DNA of 64,000 bases from Myotis daubentonii (Eukaryota; Chordata; Mammalia; Chiroptera; Vespertilionidae), in the NCBI RefSeq assembly GCF_963259705.1, contig NC_081849.1, positions 58,500,093 to 58,564,092 of the forward strand, in the 5' to 3' direction. Below, piece by piece: positions 1 through 11,235 of this stretch (position 1 is its first letter; the number at the start of each line of letters is the position of its first letter). The translations under genes and the position numbers were made by a program. The notes beneath the pieces are model-generated. The model was given only the letters and a program-made list of their open reading frames with translations, was not told the DNA's origin and did not search any database.

Positions 1-659
1 TTTTGCTTTTGTTCCAAAAGGGCTCTAAGGAGTTTTTGTGCACCAGAAAAATAGACTCATTTCAGTTATTTCAGAAATCCTTTAATAGTCAGTTTCTCAG
101 ACAGGGTATTTCTGTTTGTCTTGAAAATTGATCCTGGGATAGTGTGAATCCATATTTTCCCCACGCATTGATACCATTCTCATAAAAGTTCTCCATTCAT
201 ATTCAAGTATAGTTGATATCAAGTACTAAATATTATGCCTTGATCATGCATTCAGAGAATAAGTGCTGAATTTTGAATATAGAATTACTGGTTTTTATTT
301 TAGTCTTGCTGCTCCAATAACATTTTGAGTCAGGGCACTGGGTACTGTTTTTTGGCCTGAATGGAGGGAAGACTGTGTGGATAAAATTGGCAGCTAGCTG
401 CTGCAATTGAGATAGTCATTCATTCAAAATTTATTAGGCATCTATTTTATGCCAGTCACAGTGTTATTTACTAGGGACACAAAGAGTACTAAATAAATCA
501 AGATTTCTACCTTTCTGGACAACTCCCTTTAGTGGGAGAGAAGTGTAAGTAGTTCTGATTCTTTCAGAGTGCTGAGTACTTTAAGAAATATATGAGCAGA
601 AATTAATTTCTTCTGTATAGCAATATTGATGCCATTTCTAATAATTTAATTTTTCTCAG
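1..659. other. Non-coding sequence, mostly unique
   Basis: No gene is visible. The stretch is AT-rich with stops in all frames. The only recognisable component is an L2-like fragment near 415-545, listed separately. Confidence 0.6.
415..545 (-). repeat. L2-like 3' end fragment
   Basis: The plus strand reads as the reverse complement of an L2 3' end: a cattcattcaaaatttatt start, then a decayed form of the 'cctactatgtgccaggcactg' block, then 'gggacacaaagag' and a purine-rich end. It is diverged and contains no open frame. Confidence 0.5.
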
Positions 660-689
660 GATTGCCAAATCTCAGAAGGAAAGACATTA

Positions 690-782
690 GGCCTCATCTA
701 ATCTAGAGTTTCCTAGACATGTCTGATAATAAAAACCACCTGGAGCTCTTGTTAACAATACAGTCTCAGACCCCTCCCTTAA
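690..782. repeat. MER5-like hAT relic, interrupted by the LTR
   Basis: The block 'aaccacctggagctcttgttaac' followed by 'acagtctcagacccctccc' resembles half of a MER5-type non-autonomous hAT element. It ends exactly at the left target duplication of the LTR at 783. I could not clearly trace the other half beyond 1545. Confidence 0.35.
777..782. repeat. Left 6-bp target-site duplication of the LTR
   Basis: CCTTAA immediately before the LTR; identical to 1540-1545. Confidence 0.85.
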
Positions 783-879
783 TGCTGGGGTCCAACCCCA
801 GCAGGTCCAGGGGTTCCCAAAGGTGTGGACGGAGTCGGCGAAGAAGGAAGGACACGGAGACAGTGTTCAGTTGATCAGC

Positions 880-1130
880 AGCCTAGCCAGGATCTCTAGC
901 CAGGATCTCCAGCCAAGTTCTGGTCTGGATCTCCAGAGAGGTTCTGCTTAGGATCTCCAGAGAGGTTCTGTCCAGGTTCTCCAGTCAGGTTCAGTCACCA
1001 GGTTCTAGTCAGGCTCTCCTGCCAATCTCCCCAGTCAGGTTCAGTCCAGGATCCCCTGCCATGCTCTCTCGCCAGGCTCCGCCTCCAGGCTCCGAGGCCA
1101 GTCCCTGTCCAGGATCCTCCAGCATGCTCT
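880..1130. repeat. Degenerate tandem repeats inside the LTR
   Basis: Repeated variants of 'ccaggatctccag' and 'agaggttctg' (for example near 899, 917, 943 and 966) form an irregular array of roughly 20-35 bp units. The array lies downstream of the minus-strand TATA box, in the transcribed R/U5-like part of the LTR. Confidence 0.6.
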
Positions 1131-1216
1131 CTCCAGCGAAGTTCTTCTGTCTCTAGAGAACGTTCTGTGTAGGTTCTGTGTTCTGAATTCTGTCTGTTTT
1201 TGTCTTGTTGCATCTG

Positions 1217-1224
1217 TATTTATA
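1217..1224 (-). promoter_or_regulatory. TATA box of the LTR promoter
   Basis: The minus strand reads TATAAATA at the expected mid-LTR position, about 315 bases from the 5' (U3) end of the LTR. Transcription would run toward lower coordinates. Confidence 0.6.
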
Positions 1225-1539
1225 CCAGTTGATTCTAATCCTGTCAATTTCTATTACAAAGGTTAGGGCGTTTCTTATCTCCATTCCAGGGAGTAAAGAT
1301 TATGTAGCTTAAGCATGATTGTTTGTAGTTAAATTGATTAACTACCCGCCTGGCACTTAGTTAAGGGGTTTCATCCCCTCCCTAACTTCAGGGGAAAATC
1401 CCTACCTGGGGATTCAACCTTTCTCGGAGAGGTGACCTTGGTTAAAACACAGCGCCAAGAAGGTGAGCAAACATATTAAGAACCGTATGCCATATATGCC
1501 AGGTCCCTTGAAACAGCAAGGATGGACCGGCTCCCGGCA

Positions 1540-1545
1540 CCTTAA
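1540..1545. repeat. Right 6-bp target-site duplication of the LTR
   Basis: CCTTAA immediately after the LTR; identical to 777-782. Confidence 0.85.
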
Positions 1546-1824
1546 GGAGGACTGAGTGGAGGACTTGGAGGGGGTTCTCAGTAGCACCGCGTGCAGTGCT
1601 CGTCCCTGTGACTTGTGAAGTGCCGAAATGCTCTTTAGTCTGTCTAATAAAAAATACACCATTAAATCCAGGCTCAGAAAAGGTGTTTTCTCCTGTGAGC
1701 TGAGATATAACTCAGTTATTTTGCTTTCTGGTAAATGCAACACTAGTGCCGTTGAAAACTAGAGGAGGGTATAATTTGTCTGAAAATTCTAATGGCTTAT
1801 ATGTATATGTACCTAGGCCATTCT
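1546..1824. other. Non-coding sequence between the LTR and a SINE
   Basis: No gene seen. The first 100 bases may belong to an old repeat that the LTR split, but I cannot classify it. Confidence 0.5.
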
Positions 1825-2036
1825 GTGTTGTTGGTTTTTTTAAATTGATTTTTAGAGAGACTGGAGAGGGAGAGAGAAACATCCACATGAGAGTGAAACA
1901 TCGATCCGATGTCTCCTGCACACCCCCTACTGGGGATATAGCCAGAAACCCAGACTTGTGCCCTGCGCAGAATCGAACCATTCAGTACACATAATGATGC
2001 ACAACCAATTGAGCCACACCACAGCAGCCAGGGGTT
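1825..2036 (-). repeat. Old Ves-type SINE
   Basis: Reverse complement of a Ves SINE: an A/T tail near 'tttttttaaattgattttt', the 'gagagggagagagaaacat' block, 'tctcctgcacaccccctactgggga', then a decayed tRNA-like head ending 'gagccacaccacagcagcc'. It is flanked by an imperfect 9-bp duplication (ggccattct at 1816-1824, ggccatact at 2037-2045). Divergence from the young copy at 33364 is high, so this is an old insertion. Confidence 0.75.
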
Positions 2037-2045
2037 GGCCATACT

Positions 2046-5000
2046 ATTTTTATGTAGAAATAAACCAAAGAGATTCTTATAGATAGAATACCATTCTCTC
2101 CACCCCACTCCCACCCCCTCAAAGCAAGTCTTTACTTACTTTAACCCAGATCAGATTTTTAGTATGATACCGAGATTATAGAAAACATGATTTGAGCCTG
2201 AACATTTTTAAGAGTAAATAAATTAGGCTGCATCAACCCTAGAATGACTTTTAATTTCGATGAATCTAATTTATATAAATTAGTTAATGAACACACACCC
2301 AAAGGAATTTTCCAAACATAGACACAAGGTGCATGATGTTCCCTGGAAGTATGCAATGATGTGGCCTTGTGGGCTTCTAGGTGACTTTGGATGGTGGAAT
2401 TGCCATAGCAGTGACTGCAAAGCCCTATAACTTTAGTTTTCAAAGCCCATTGCATAAAGGTAGCTAATTTCTCTTTTCTTCACTGTTGTGGGAATGTGTA
2501 AAAACTACTCCACCCATATGGGGTGAGAGGACCAGGCTATTTATATGAACTAAATGTTTGTGGCAAGATCTTATACTCTACTCCTTTTCTTTTCTCATTG
2601 GCAAATCGTAGGCACAAATGCCTTGGGTTTTCCCTACATGCCTCTGTTTTGCGAAACAGCTGAATTCTCTTACAGAAATGTAGAGTAGGTCTAACTAATG
2701 ATCAAAAAGTTCTTTGAAATATAACTTTGTTATGAAATGCTAAGTAGTATAAACAATTTGAGGGCAGGCATGAATAAAAGCTTCACTGCAAGCATTTTGA
2801 AAGAGGACTAATAAAAGCTTCACAGTTCAATTAATACAGCACCACATTGGGTCTTCTGGAAGCATATGGGACCCAGAAGGCCTGCCCCTGTTTTTAAAAT
2901 TTACGAACGCTTTAATGATTCACCACTTTTACTCCAGCGCATTACCCACTGTGGTGCCATTTAGTCATTAAGTTAGGGAAGGAAAACCAGGACAAAGCTA
3001 CAAACAAATATCATAATGTCCAAGTGGGGACTTTTTCTTCAGTTTGTTCACTATGTGTTACCATAAAAAATGAATGGTACACCCAATAAATTCAATAAAA
3101 AATGTTAAAAAATGAATAGGAAATGAAATAGAGTCATAGGACAAATCAAGTAGGTTATGGCTTCCCCAGATGAGCGATCCGTTGGCTTTTTAATGAAATA
3201 CAGGCCAAACCTCATTGCAGTAAGCTCTGTGTAACTAACATATTTCAGGTTCCTGCTAATTATCTATTTCAGGTGGTCTTCAAGAAAAATATTCTAAGGT
3301 AATCAAATACATTAGTCCCTTGAGTTTTGTGGTTTTTTTTTTTTTTTTTTTTTGTAATAGAATTGGATCACAAAGTGTAGTATTGGTGGGAAACACAGAA
3401 TATTAAGTTTATAAATATTGTCTTGGTTGTATTTTTTTTTTACTAATATAACTTTACAGCTAAGTTTTTCATTCTTTTGCCATTTCTAAGTCTAAACTTC
3501 TCAATCTGATATTCAAATGAGAAACATAAAGCAGAGTGAGCGTTTAATTTTATTAATTCTCCAGTTCCCGAGGGACAGGGCTTTAAACATGAGGCACAAA
3601 CCTTTTCCCAAAATGCTCAGTTTAAATTTATTCTGCACGTTTACTTGTTCCCAGCTTTGCTTTCTACAATAAATTCTGGTGGGTAATTTAGTTTACATAC
3701 TCCTTCATTGTCGTTACACTACCCAAACCCCCATAATGCAATTCAAACAGGAAGGAAGGCTCTTTCTCAACCACATAAACACCAAGGAGGTTTTCCTGAG
3801 TGGTGGGTGGGCTGTTCTTTTTCTAGTGGCTGTTCAGGGTCCTAGACAGCTTGGGACGTGTGGCTCATGCTTCTATAACTAATGGATTCTATAACCAATG
3901 TGCATCTCCACAGCAAGCTGATGGAAGGGCAATGGAAGAAGTGGACTGTGTGGAAGTTTCCACAGGTACATTGCTTCCGTGCACAGTGTATTGGGTGGAA
4001 TTTAGACACATGGTCACACATCATTACAAAGAGGGTTAGGAAATGTAGTTAGCAGTGGTCCAGGAAGAGATGGAAACAGGCTTGGTGAATAGCTAGCCAG
4101 TATCTACCATATTTGTCTTGAACATTTACACCTGGGAGTGCAAATAAGGTATTGCTTACAAGAGGTGGAGTATTTCATAATGTACCTTTGGTTAAGCCAG
4201 TTACGGAAGAGTTAAGTAGGATTCCTTTAAAGAGATAGAAACACATTAAAATCAGGGCAGATCAAGTTATACACATTTTCCAAGAGCTGCTTAACTAAAC
4301 CGTTCTTTATGAATCATAGTAAATAGCGAAGCAGAGTAGCTATTAGAAAATCTGAGTTCTTGTTTTTAGTGGGAACACTCCAGAAAATGGGAATAATATG
4401 TATAATGTAGAATATTATGTCCTTAATTAGTGTGTAAAAGTCATGTCAGTGACAGCTGAAGACTGCAAAAAAAAGGTCATGTCATTTATCTCAAATTATA
4501 GTTTCATATATGCTGAGGAAGGATTCACTTAATATTCACAATTCCTATGATTGCTCTTTGTTGCATATTTGGTGTCACATTTTTAAGCACCTTCATAGTT
4601 TTAAACGTTACTTTGAAAATCTATGTCAACACAATGGTTGGTAAATATTTGTTTTACACTGATGTTTTCAGGAACACACATATAAAACAATACTAGGCTT
4701 TATTTTCTGAGGATTCACAAGCAAAATTTTGGTAATTCTGCAAAGTACACAGCGGCAGCCTTTTGTTTATAGCATTATGTGGGACCTTTATGGAATTTTT
4801 TTTCTCTGTATAATTTAGGCTTTGCTCTTAAGAGCACCAAAACGTTGTATAAGTTGTGTGGTGTGTGTTTGTTTTTGTGTTGCAATGCTATAATAACTCT
4901 GAGGAATATAGAGGTATATAGAGCGATATTCCTTTCACTAAATAACATTCAAATGCTTTGCTTTATATGGTTTCTGTTTATTTATTAATATTTGTCTGTC

Positions 5001-6944
5001 ATCTTTTGAGAATGTCAATATGTAGCAGTCCCCTCCATTTATAATTTATTGCCTCTAATTTGTTGTTTGGTTAGAAAGCAAAGAACTATGTTGAATGAAC
5101 TTAGTAAGATAAGAGTAAGTTCTATACATTCTAAGGAAATGCACACAGGTCTCTTTTATGAGCAAAATACATGTTTGTTTTTTCTTGCATTTAGTAATTG
5201 TATTTTAACTGTCTTCCGACACCCTTATTTTCTTGGTTCGCTCTGTCTTTGCTATATAGATTTTGAAAATTCTGAGTTTTTGTAATAGGTGAGGCATTAT
5301 TATGGTTTTGATAGGCATGCCTTGCAAATTATCATCAATAAGTTTACTCAGTGCATACCCATGTGTTGATTTATTTGTGTTGTTTCAGGGTCACTTTAAT
5401 ATTCAAAATAAAAGTCACACTACTAAATTATTGGTGAGTTTTCTTTAAAATATCATATCGAGTTACAGAAAAGGGAAAAACTGAGATAGGCTGTGAACTT
5501 GTCTTAAGTCTTTCTTTTCAGGATCACTTTCAAGCCTTTGTTTATATAAGCCTCTTTCCTCTTGTGATAGATCTTTGCTCCGTAGGTAGTGCTGCATAAT
5601 TAACCTCTTCTCCCCAGACTCTTCTTAACTTCCAAGAAGACTTTCTCTTCATACTGTATTATAGTCCCCCTGGCAGCTGGCCGAGCTGGGGGATTTCCTT
5701 TAGAGTTGGAATTTGCCCTAATAATTTTACTCTCTTTGGAATTATGTGAGTCCTGAGAGGGTGGATAATCATAGGGGCACATATGAAGGCATTCGTCTTT
5801 TATCTTTCACTCTTGGATGAAATTGTTCTTCAGAAAGAAACGCTGAAATGACATAGAAACAAATTATTAATAAGAAAAACAAGCTATGAGGTTTGGACTC
5901 TGGGAATGTAAGCATGTTTAATAAAAGTGATGGCACTTTCTGGGTCTCCTTTTACTGGAGAAGCTACTTCCTTACCTAACTTGTGTTTTGCTGATCTTGA
6001 GATTACAAGTTTTTCTGGAGATCTAAGACTACTGTGCAGTCAGATGGGCAAAGCCAGAACTTTATCCCGAACCCCTCTTTTTAAAATTTATATTTGATAG
6101 GAAAAAATAGGACAAGTCATTGTACTTACTTGTTCGGTTTTTCACTAGGATCCCAAATGTCTGCCTAATGTGTTCATGGACATGGGCGTTTTGGGAATTT
6201 TACTATAATTTAGGGTGTGCTGTCTATTGAAATAAACTATTCAGCCAGAGATTGTGAAAGAATTCTTCCTGAAGTCCTATCTTCTCTCATCATATGTTGT
6301 AAAATAAGTATTATAATTAAAGACTTAAGAAAATAAAAAGCATGTAGCTATGAAAATTCTTTTGGGGTGGCTTTTATGTTATTTTTAATGTATTATAATC
6401 TTTGTGCCTATAATATGATGCTTCATTTTTTTTAATGATGGAGAAAATTGAATATATCTTATTTTGGTTTTATGTTGAAAGTGAAATGATAAACTGTAAA
6501 ACATATTTTAAAGGAAATAGTATATTAGTAAAAGGGCCTTGGAATTAGTAGAAAAAGTCAGGAAGCCAATTATAGAAAGAGGGAAAATAATACATACCAT
6601 AACGTGTTAGGCAATGTGTGCTATTGAATCTCTGAATTTCAATAAAATATGTCAGAGTTCATTTTCCCTTCTGTTGAGGGAGTAGATATTTCACCTACCC
6701 ATCTGCTTTCCTACCTTTCTTTCTTTTACTTTTATGCTGCTTAACTGTAAACCGGACTTGAGATCTATATCATAAGTTTTTAAAAATAAAATACACGAGG
6801 AGGAAAGGGCGTAAAGGAAGGGAAATTGGATAAAGTAAAAACTCTTAGTACATACACTCAAGTCAGAAAGTTTCTAGAAGGAGAGTAGGCTCTGAGCTTC
6901 CTGCTTGCAAGTCTGTTTTCTCTTATGAGGTTAATCTTCCTCCA
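2046..6944. other. Long non-coding stretch, largely unique
   Basis: About 4.9 kb without a supportable gene. Open frames are all under 105 codons and lack recognisable domains. It contains a T21 run at 3333-3353 and scattered AT-rich tracts. I see no SINE, Helitron or LTR here. It could be intronic or intergenic. Confidence 0.55.
3333..3353. repeat. Poly(T) tract, T21
   Basis: Uninterrupted run of 21 T. I see no retroposon body attached to it. Confidence 0.9.
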
Positions 6945-7395
6945 CCCTAAATCTGATCAAGTCACCGCTTGTTGAAGAAAATGTCGGTGGCTTTCCATCA
7001 CCTCTACCAGAGGGACACAAGGCCCCTGCCCTGTTCAGGGGTGTCTTCCTTCATCTTTTCAGTGAACCCTGCACCTTGTTCTGGTCGCCTCATGGAGCTG
7101 TGCGCCTTCCTCAGGTCCTGCTCCCCTGCCTTTCTCTCTGCAGGGAGTGCCATCTCCCCAGTCCCACTCCACACCACCACACCCTGGCTCTTGAGGAATC
7201 CCCTTACTAGTACTTATCCTCAAGTCTGGGCTTCAGTTCCATTCTCCTCTGAAGCCTTCCTGGGTGACCCCAGGCCTCTCTGACATCTGTTACCTCTGTT
7301 GCTTATAGGACTTACCTCTTACTATAGTGCTGGGAGTTGTCTTAGTAATAGACTAAGCTTTTTGAGAGCTAGGGACAGCTTTCTAAGATTTTTAT
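6945..7395 (+). repeat. L2 LINE fragment
   Basis: Matches the 3' part of L2 in the forward direction: 'tgatcaagtcaccgcttgttg' and 'ggctttccatcacc' at the start, 'gccttcctgggtgacccc' near 7253, and the terminal 'ctaagctttttgagagc tagggacagc' block. The open frame at 6969-7283 is L2-derived sequence, not a gene. Confidence 0.65.
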
Positions 7396-8202
7396 TTTTT
7401 TTTTTTAAGTAAAGCAGTGCTATTTATTTTACTCGCAGTTGCTCGTGTAGTTAAGTAATACACTGCCTCGCCCATAAAAGGAGCCAAGTAAGTGAGGGGG
7501 GGCGGGGAAGGACAGTTTGTGAGGAGGCTGATGATAGTGGTGCTATCATTGGAGGGTAGGGAGGCAGTTGAAAATATCTAAGCGAAACCAAGCTGCTTGA
7601 TCTCTGGTAAATCATGTCCCTTCCTCATTGTATTTTTCTCATGTACTCATTTGTTGACTTTCTGTCCTTTTCACTTCTTCTGAATGACAATTTTGAGATG
7701 TTCTTTAACCTCTATGTGGTGCTGAAGTGTTTTTTCTTCCTTCTGGGGTGGCTTGCCTATTCCTTGAACAATTACCGTTGCAATAGGGTGGTTATAGTTT
7801 GCAAGACTTGTGGCCACATACTGAGTTCCCTAAATGTGGAGAAGCCTCTAAATTTGGAGCTGCTTTAGCTAGCACAGTGGGGTTGAAGCAACCCTACCAG
7901 CCTTTTTCCTTTTTGTAACTTGAACCTCTCCCTGTTCTAACACAAGCTACCTCCCTCCCCATAAAAAAACAAAAAACAAAACAAAAACAAAACACACACA
8001 TTGTAGTTAAGAATAGAGGGAAGAGTAAAAGTATTGTGAATAGTGGTTAAGCAGGAAATTGTTTAAAGTTAAAGATTCATTAGTCCAACATCCTTTAAAC
8101 TTTAAAAAATTAATGCATTTTTGCATACTGTATTAAGTTACTTTTTTATATATTGTGTTTCCAAGGACTTTGAATAAAATAAGCATAGAAAACAACTGGT
8201 TT
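7396..8202. other. Non-coding sequence with A-rich tracts
   Basis: No gene. Contains a short T-run near 7390, a G-rich patch near 7497 and an A-rich CAAAA-type tract at about 7962-7995. Confidence 0.55.
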
Positions 8203-8219
8203 AAAATTTATGACTTTTC
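8203..8219. repeat. Left 17-bp target-site duplication of an L1
   Basis: AAAATTTATGACTTTTC, identical to 8761-8777. Confidence 0.92.
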
Positions 8220-8760
8220 TAGAAACACCAATCGGAAAGGATACATGCACCCCTATGTTCATAGCAGCACAATTCACCATAGCTAAGATTTGGAAACAGC
8301 CTAAGTGCCCATCAGCAGATGAGTGGATTAAAAAACTGTGGTACATCTACACAATGGAATACTATGCTGCGGTAAAAAGAAGGAATTCTTACCATTTACA
8401 ACAGCATGGATGGAACTGGAGAGCATTATGCTAAGTGAAATAAGCCAGTCAGAGAAAGATAAATATCACATGATCTCACTCATTTATGGAATATAATGAA
8501 CAACATAAAGTGATGAACAAAAACAGATCCAGAGACAGAGAAGCATCTATCAGACCGTCAAACCTCAGAGGGAAGGTAGGGGAGGGTGAGGGTAAGGGGT
8601 AGAGATCAACCAAAGGACTTGTATGCATGCATATAAGCCTAACCAATGGACACAGACGCCAGGGGGGTGAGGGCATGAGTGTGTGTGTGGGGGGGGTAAT
8701 GGGGCGATAAGGACACATATGTACTACCTTAATAAGTAAAGAAATAAAAAATTAAAAAAT
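8220..8760 (+). mobile_element. 5'-truncated LINE-1, 3' end with intact target duplication
   Basis: A 541-bp L1 tail inserted by target-primed reverse transcription. It opens inside the C-terminal part of ORF2 (translated segment at 8220-8434, with motifs such as PMFIAAQF and YTMEYYAAVK typical of L1 ORF2 ends). It continues through a 3' UTR with a G-rich tract near 8660-8705 and ends in an A-rich tail (8740-8760). A perfect 17-bp duplication flanks it. The ORF2 piece is far too short to be functional. The undamaged duplication suggests a fairly recent insertion. Confidence 0.92.
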
Positions 8761-8777
8761 AAAATTTATGACTTTTC
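8761..8777. repeat. Right 17-bp target-site duplication of an L1
   Basis: Identical to 8203-8219, directly after the A-rich tail. Confidence 0.92.
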
Positions 8778-9019
8778 AATCTATATATGGTTTCAGTTCC
8801 TCTTATTTAAAATAATTTTTATTAACCAATATCACCCAATACATTTGATAAACATTTGTTTGCTATGAGGAAAAAACAATGAGCCTCTAAGCACTTTAAT
8901 ATAATAGTTGAAGTCTTCAGAAATATTAAATTAGGATCTTAAACTTTGTGTGTTTCTGGCTCTGTTATTTGACAGTGTTGTAGTATAATAGTTAATAGAC
9001 AGAGTGGTCTCTTACCTTA
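8778..9019. other. Non-coding sequence
   Basis: AT-rich. A stretch near 8815-8860 ('ttattaaccaatatcacccaatacatttgataa') may be a short old L1-tail relic; otherwise nothing is recognised. Confidence 0.4.
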
Positions 9020-9640
9020 TATATCTAGTCAATTGAGGTTCCTTTCCTCTCTGCCCAGGAAATTCATTTTTCTAAAGACCATGGACAGAACAGATGTGGA
9101 ACAGGCAAACACTACAAGTCTTTCACACAAGGTTCTCTGGGGAACCCCTTCGGGGAGGCTTTTGTTTGTCACACACATAACAAGTATGTCTTTACCCTGA
9201 ATGATGCAATGGTCCGGCCTCCTGTGGGGTAACATCCACTGACAATAGTGCCATAACCCATTAGTTTGATCGCACACTCCCCGAATCTGTAGGGATTTGC
9301 CAAGTCCAAATGAGTGACTACATCTTAAACTAAGAGAGGAACCTGAGGTCCTTGGGGAGCAGGGATTTGTTAAGGTTAGGTTGTTTACTTTGCTTGTTAT
9401 AACTGTAGGATTATTAAGGAAATGTTTGCATCCTGTTGTAGTTGTGTGTTCTTAGCCAATATATGATGTGAAGAAGTTTGATCTTGTTGTTTCTGCTTCT
9501 GTTACAGTCCGTATTAATCTCTCCCCCCTCACCCCTATGAAGAAAAGTCTTCACGCTCGTGAGGTCTAAATAAATCCATATACCTTGCTTTGAACACTTT
9601 GCTACCTTGTCTGTCTATTAATGATAAATTATGCAAATGC
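9020..9640 (+). repeat. Possible solo LTR (unconfirmed)
   Basis: The region is less AT-rich than its surroundings. It ends in a pyrimidine-rich block (near 9518-9535), an AATAAA signal in 'gtctaaataaatccat' (about 9570), and a short tail with 'cttgtctgtctatt'. That order (U3, pyrimidine-rich segment, poly(A) signal, short U5) is LTR-like. I could not find convincing TG...CA ends or a target duplication, so the boundaries are estimates. Confidence 0.3.
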
Positions 9641-10494
9641 ATATTTGTAGTCATTAGCAAAGGCCCAAGTATTTAAACAAGCTCTGGAAACAAGTGTTAC
9701 TTGCCGTCTATCTATTATTCACGAAATCTCCCTTTGTCCCAGTTTCCTTGTTTGTAAAATATGTCATGAGTTTGTTGTATTGGTACATAAAAGGTATAAT
9801 TGTAAATAAAAATGATAAATGATAGTAAAGGATCTGGTATTCATTTGGAGTTATTACACATAAGCTTGTATTTTTTTTCTCACCTGAAACCTGTGGCTAC
9901 CCTTTTGTGAATGTCACTGTAAACTCAAATGTCGGCAGAGCTTTCTACACTGATGAGAAAGACCATCATTTCCAGGTTCTGTCACAATGTCCAGTTTGGG
10001 TTCTGTCTCCAATTTATTCACTTTTGAGCAAATGAAATCCTTCCATTTTTCTTTCATATTATATGCCAGCTCTCTTTATCCCATCCACAGTGGTGAGCCA
10101 TTTTCTTACCTTGCTTCACCTTTTTGGTATTTTTATACTATTTGCCATGCCAGCATTTATTGTAAGCACTCCCTCCTTCCTTTGCACTCTGGACATTTGA
10201 TATTGTACATTAATTACATATGGTTTAATGAAAATATTGGCCAGGAGTATCTTTCTGGATCTTATACTGGCAACATTGCCTTGTCATTTTTGTCGAATGA
10301 CTCTTTTGTGGGTCAAATCAGGTAACATGCTGAGTGTAAGTAATTTATCATTTTTGCAGTTTCCATCCCATAGCCACAGAAGAAGTTATATTTGGTACCC
10401 AGGTTTAGAGCAGAGAGTTGCAGAACTTGGGGAGTTTTATCATCTGGAGCAAGCAGCTGAGTCATGTGGAAAGAGCAAGGGAAGTGTGCCAGCA
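9641..10494. other. Non-coding sequence
   Basis: No gene or repeat recognised. Open frames at 9987-10325 and 10228-10539 lack recognisable features and the second runs into repeat sequence. Confidence 0.5.
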
Positions 10495-10597
10495 AGAGTC
10501 AGGAAATCCCTATTAGAAACCCAGCTCAGCCCTGACTAATGCATGGGGCTTTGGAAAAGTCACTTTACCTCCCCGGATATCAGTTTTCCATCTTGCC
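10495..10597 (+). repeat. MIR SINE fragment
   Basis: Shows the MIR core order: 'gactaatgcatggggctttgg' then 'aaaagtcactttacctcc' then 'tcagttttccatc', a decayed form of the 'gttacttaacctctctgtgcctcagtttcc' core. Confidence 0.5.
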
Positions 10598-11090
10598 TTA
10601 GTATCTCTGTGGCCACTGTAACACATTACCAGGAAACTGAGACAAAGGGAGATTTAGTGAAGAATAGACGACAAGCACCACTTGTTTCCAGAGAGCTTGA
10701 TGGCTTAAAAGAACAGAAGTTTATTCCTTCACAGTTCTGCAAGCCAGAAGTCCAAAACTGGAGTCACTGGGCAGACTTCTGGGTGTCAGCAGGGTGGTGC
10801 TCCCTCCAGAGGCTCCAGGGCAGAATCGGTTCCTTGCCTCTTCCACCGTCTGGTGGCTGCCAGCATTCCCTAGCTTGTGGCTGCATCACTCCAGTCTCTC
10901 TCTGCCTCTGTGGTCACGGTACCTTCTCCTCTTCTGAGTCAAATCTGCCTTTGCCTCCCATTATAAGGACACATGTGATTGCATTGAGGGCCCACCTGGT
11001 TAATACAGAATAATCTCTCCATCTCCAGATCTTTAACCACGTCAACAAAGTCCTTTTTTTTTCCATATGAGGTAACACTCACAGGTTCCT
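10598..11090 (-). repeat. MLT1-type MaLR LTR, inverted
   Basis: Reverse complement of an ERVL-MaLR (MLT1-like) LTR: 'ctgtaacacattacc', 'gaacagaagtttattccttcacagttctgcaagccagaagtcc' as separate matching blocks, then 'cataaggacacatgtgattgcattgagggcccacc', and 'tccatatgaggtaacactcacagg'. The 156-codon open frame at 10543-11013, the longest in the window, lies almost entirely over this LTR and is not a gene. Confidence 0.75.
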
Positions 11091-11094
11091 GCAT

Positions 11095-11235
11095 TTGCTC
11101 ATTTATTCACCCATTTGCCAAACTTTTATTTCATGCCCACCAAATGCTAGACACTCCACTAGGTATTAGGAATAACACACGACCTTGCCTTTAGTAAGTT
11201 CATTACATTGTGCAGGTGTACCATACACAATAAAT
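11095..11235 (-). repeat. L2/MIR 3' end fragment
   Basis: 'tgctcatttattcaccc', 'atgctagacactccactaggtattagg' and 'ttagtaagttcattacattg' follow the order of an inverted L2 3' end. Confidence 0.5.

Larger units (their letters stand above)
783..1539 (-). mobile_element. Solo LTR of a class II-like endogenous retrovirus
   Basis: A 757-bp element with retroviral LTR termini. On the minus strand it starts TGCCGGG and ends CCCCAGCA, giving short inverted ends TGCYGGG. It is flanked by a perfect 6-bp target duplication CCTTAA (777-782 and 1540-1545). A TATAAATA box lies on the minus strand at 1217-1224. The downstream R/U5-like part is built from degenerate repeats around 'ggatctccagagaggttctg' (about 880-1130). 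No gag, pol or env sequence lies on either side, so this is a solo LTR left by LTR-LTR recombination. A 6-bp duplication fits class II (betaretrovirus-like) ERVs. I do not see an AATAAA downstream of the TATA box. The open frames on its minus strand are LTR sequence, not genes. Confidence 0.85.

Noticed and set aside
880..1130. CRISPR-like array
   Set aside because: The repeats are short, degenerate and unevenly spaced, without unique spacers; they are internal to an ERV LTR in a mammalian genome.
783..1539. Complete provirus
   Set aside because: Only one LTR is present, with target duplications directly on both sides, and no internal viral sequence.
8210..8434. Functional L1 ORF2 reading frame
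   Set aside because: Only the C-terminal end is present; the element is 5'-truncated and has no endonuclease or reverse transcriptase domain.
8640..8710. G-quadruplex regulatory element near a gene
   Set aside because: The G-rich tract belongs to the L1 3' UTR, where such tracts are common; no nearby gene is visible.
10543..11013. 156-codon plus-strand open frame, the longest in the window
   Set aside because: It covers a MIR end and an inverted MLT1 LTR and has no protein family signature.
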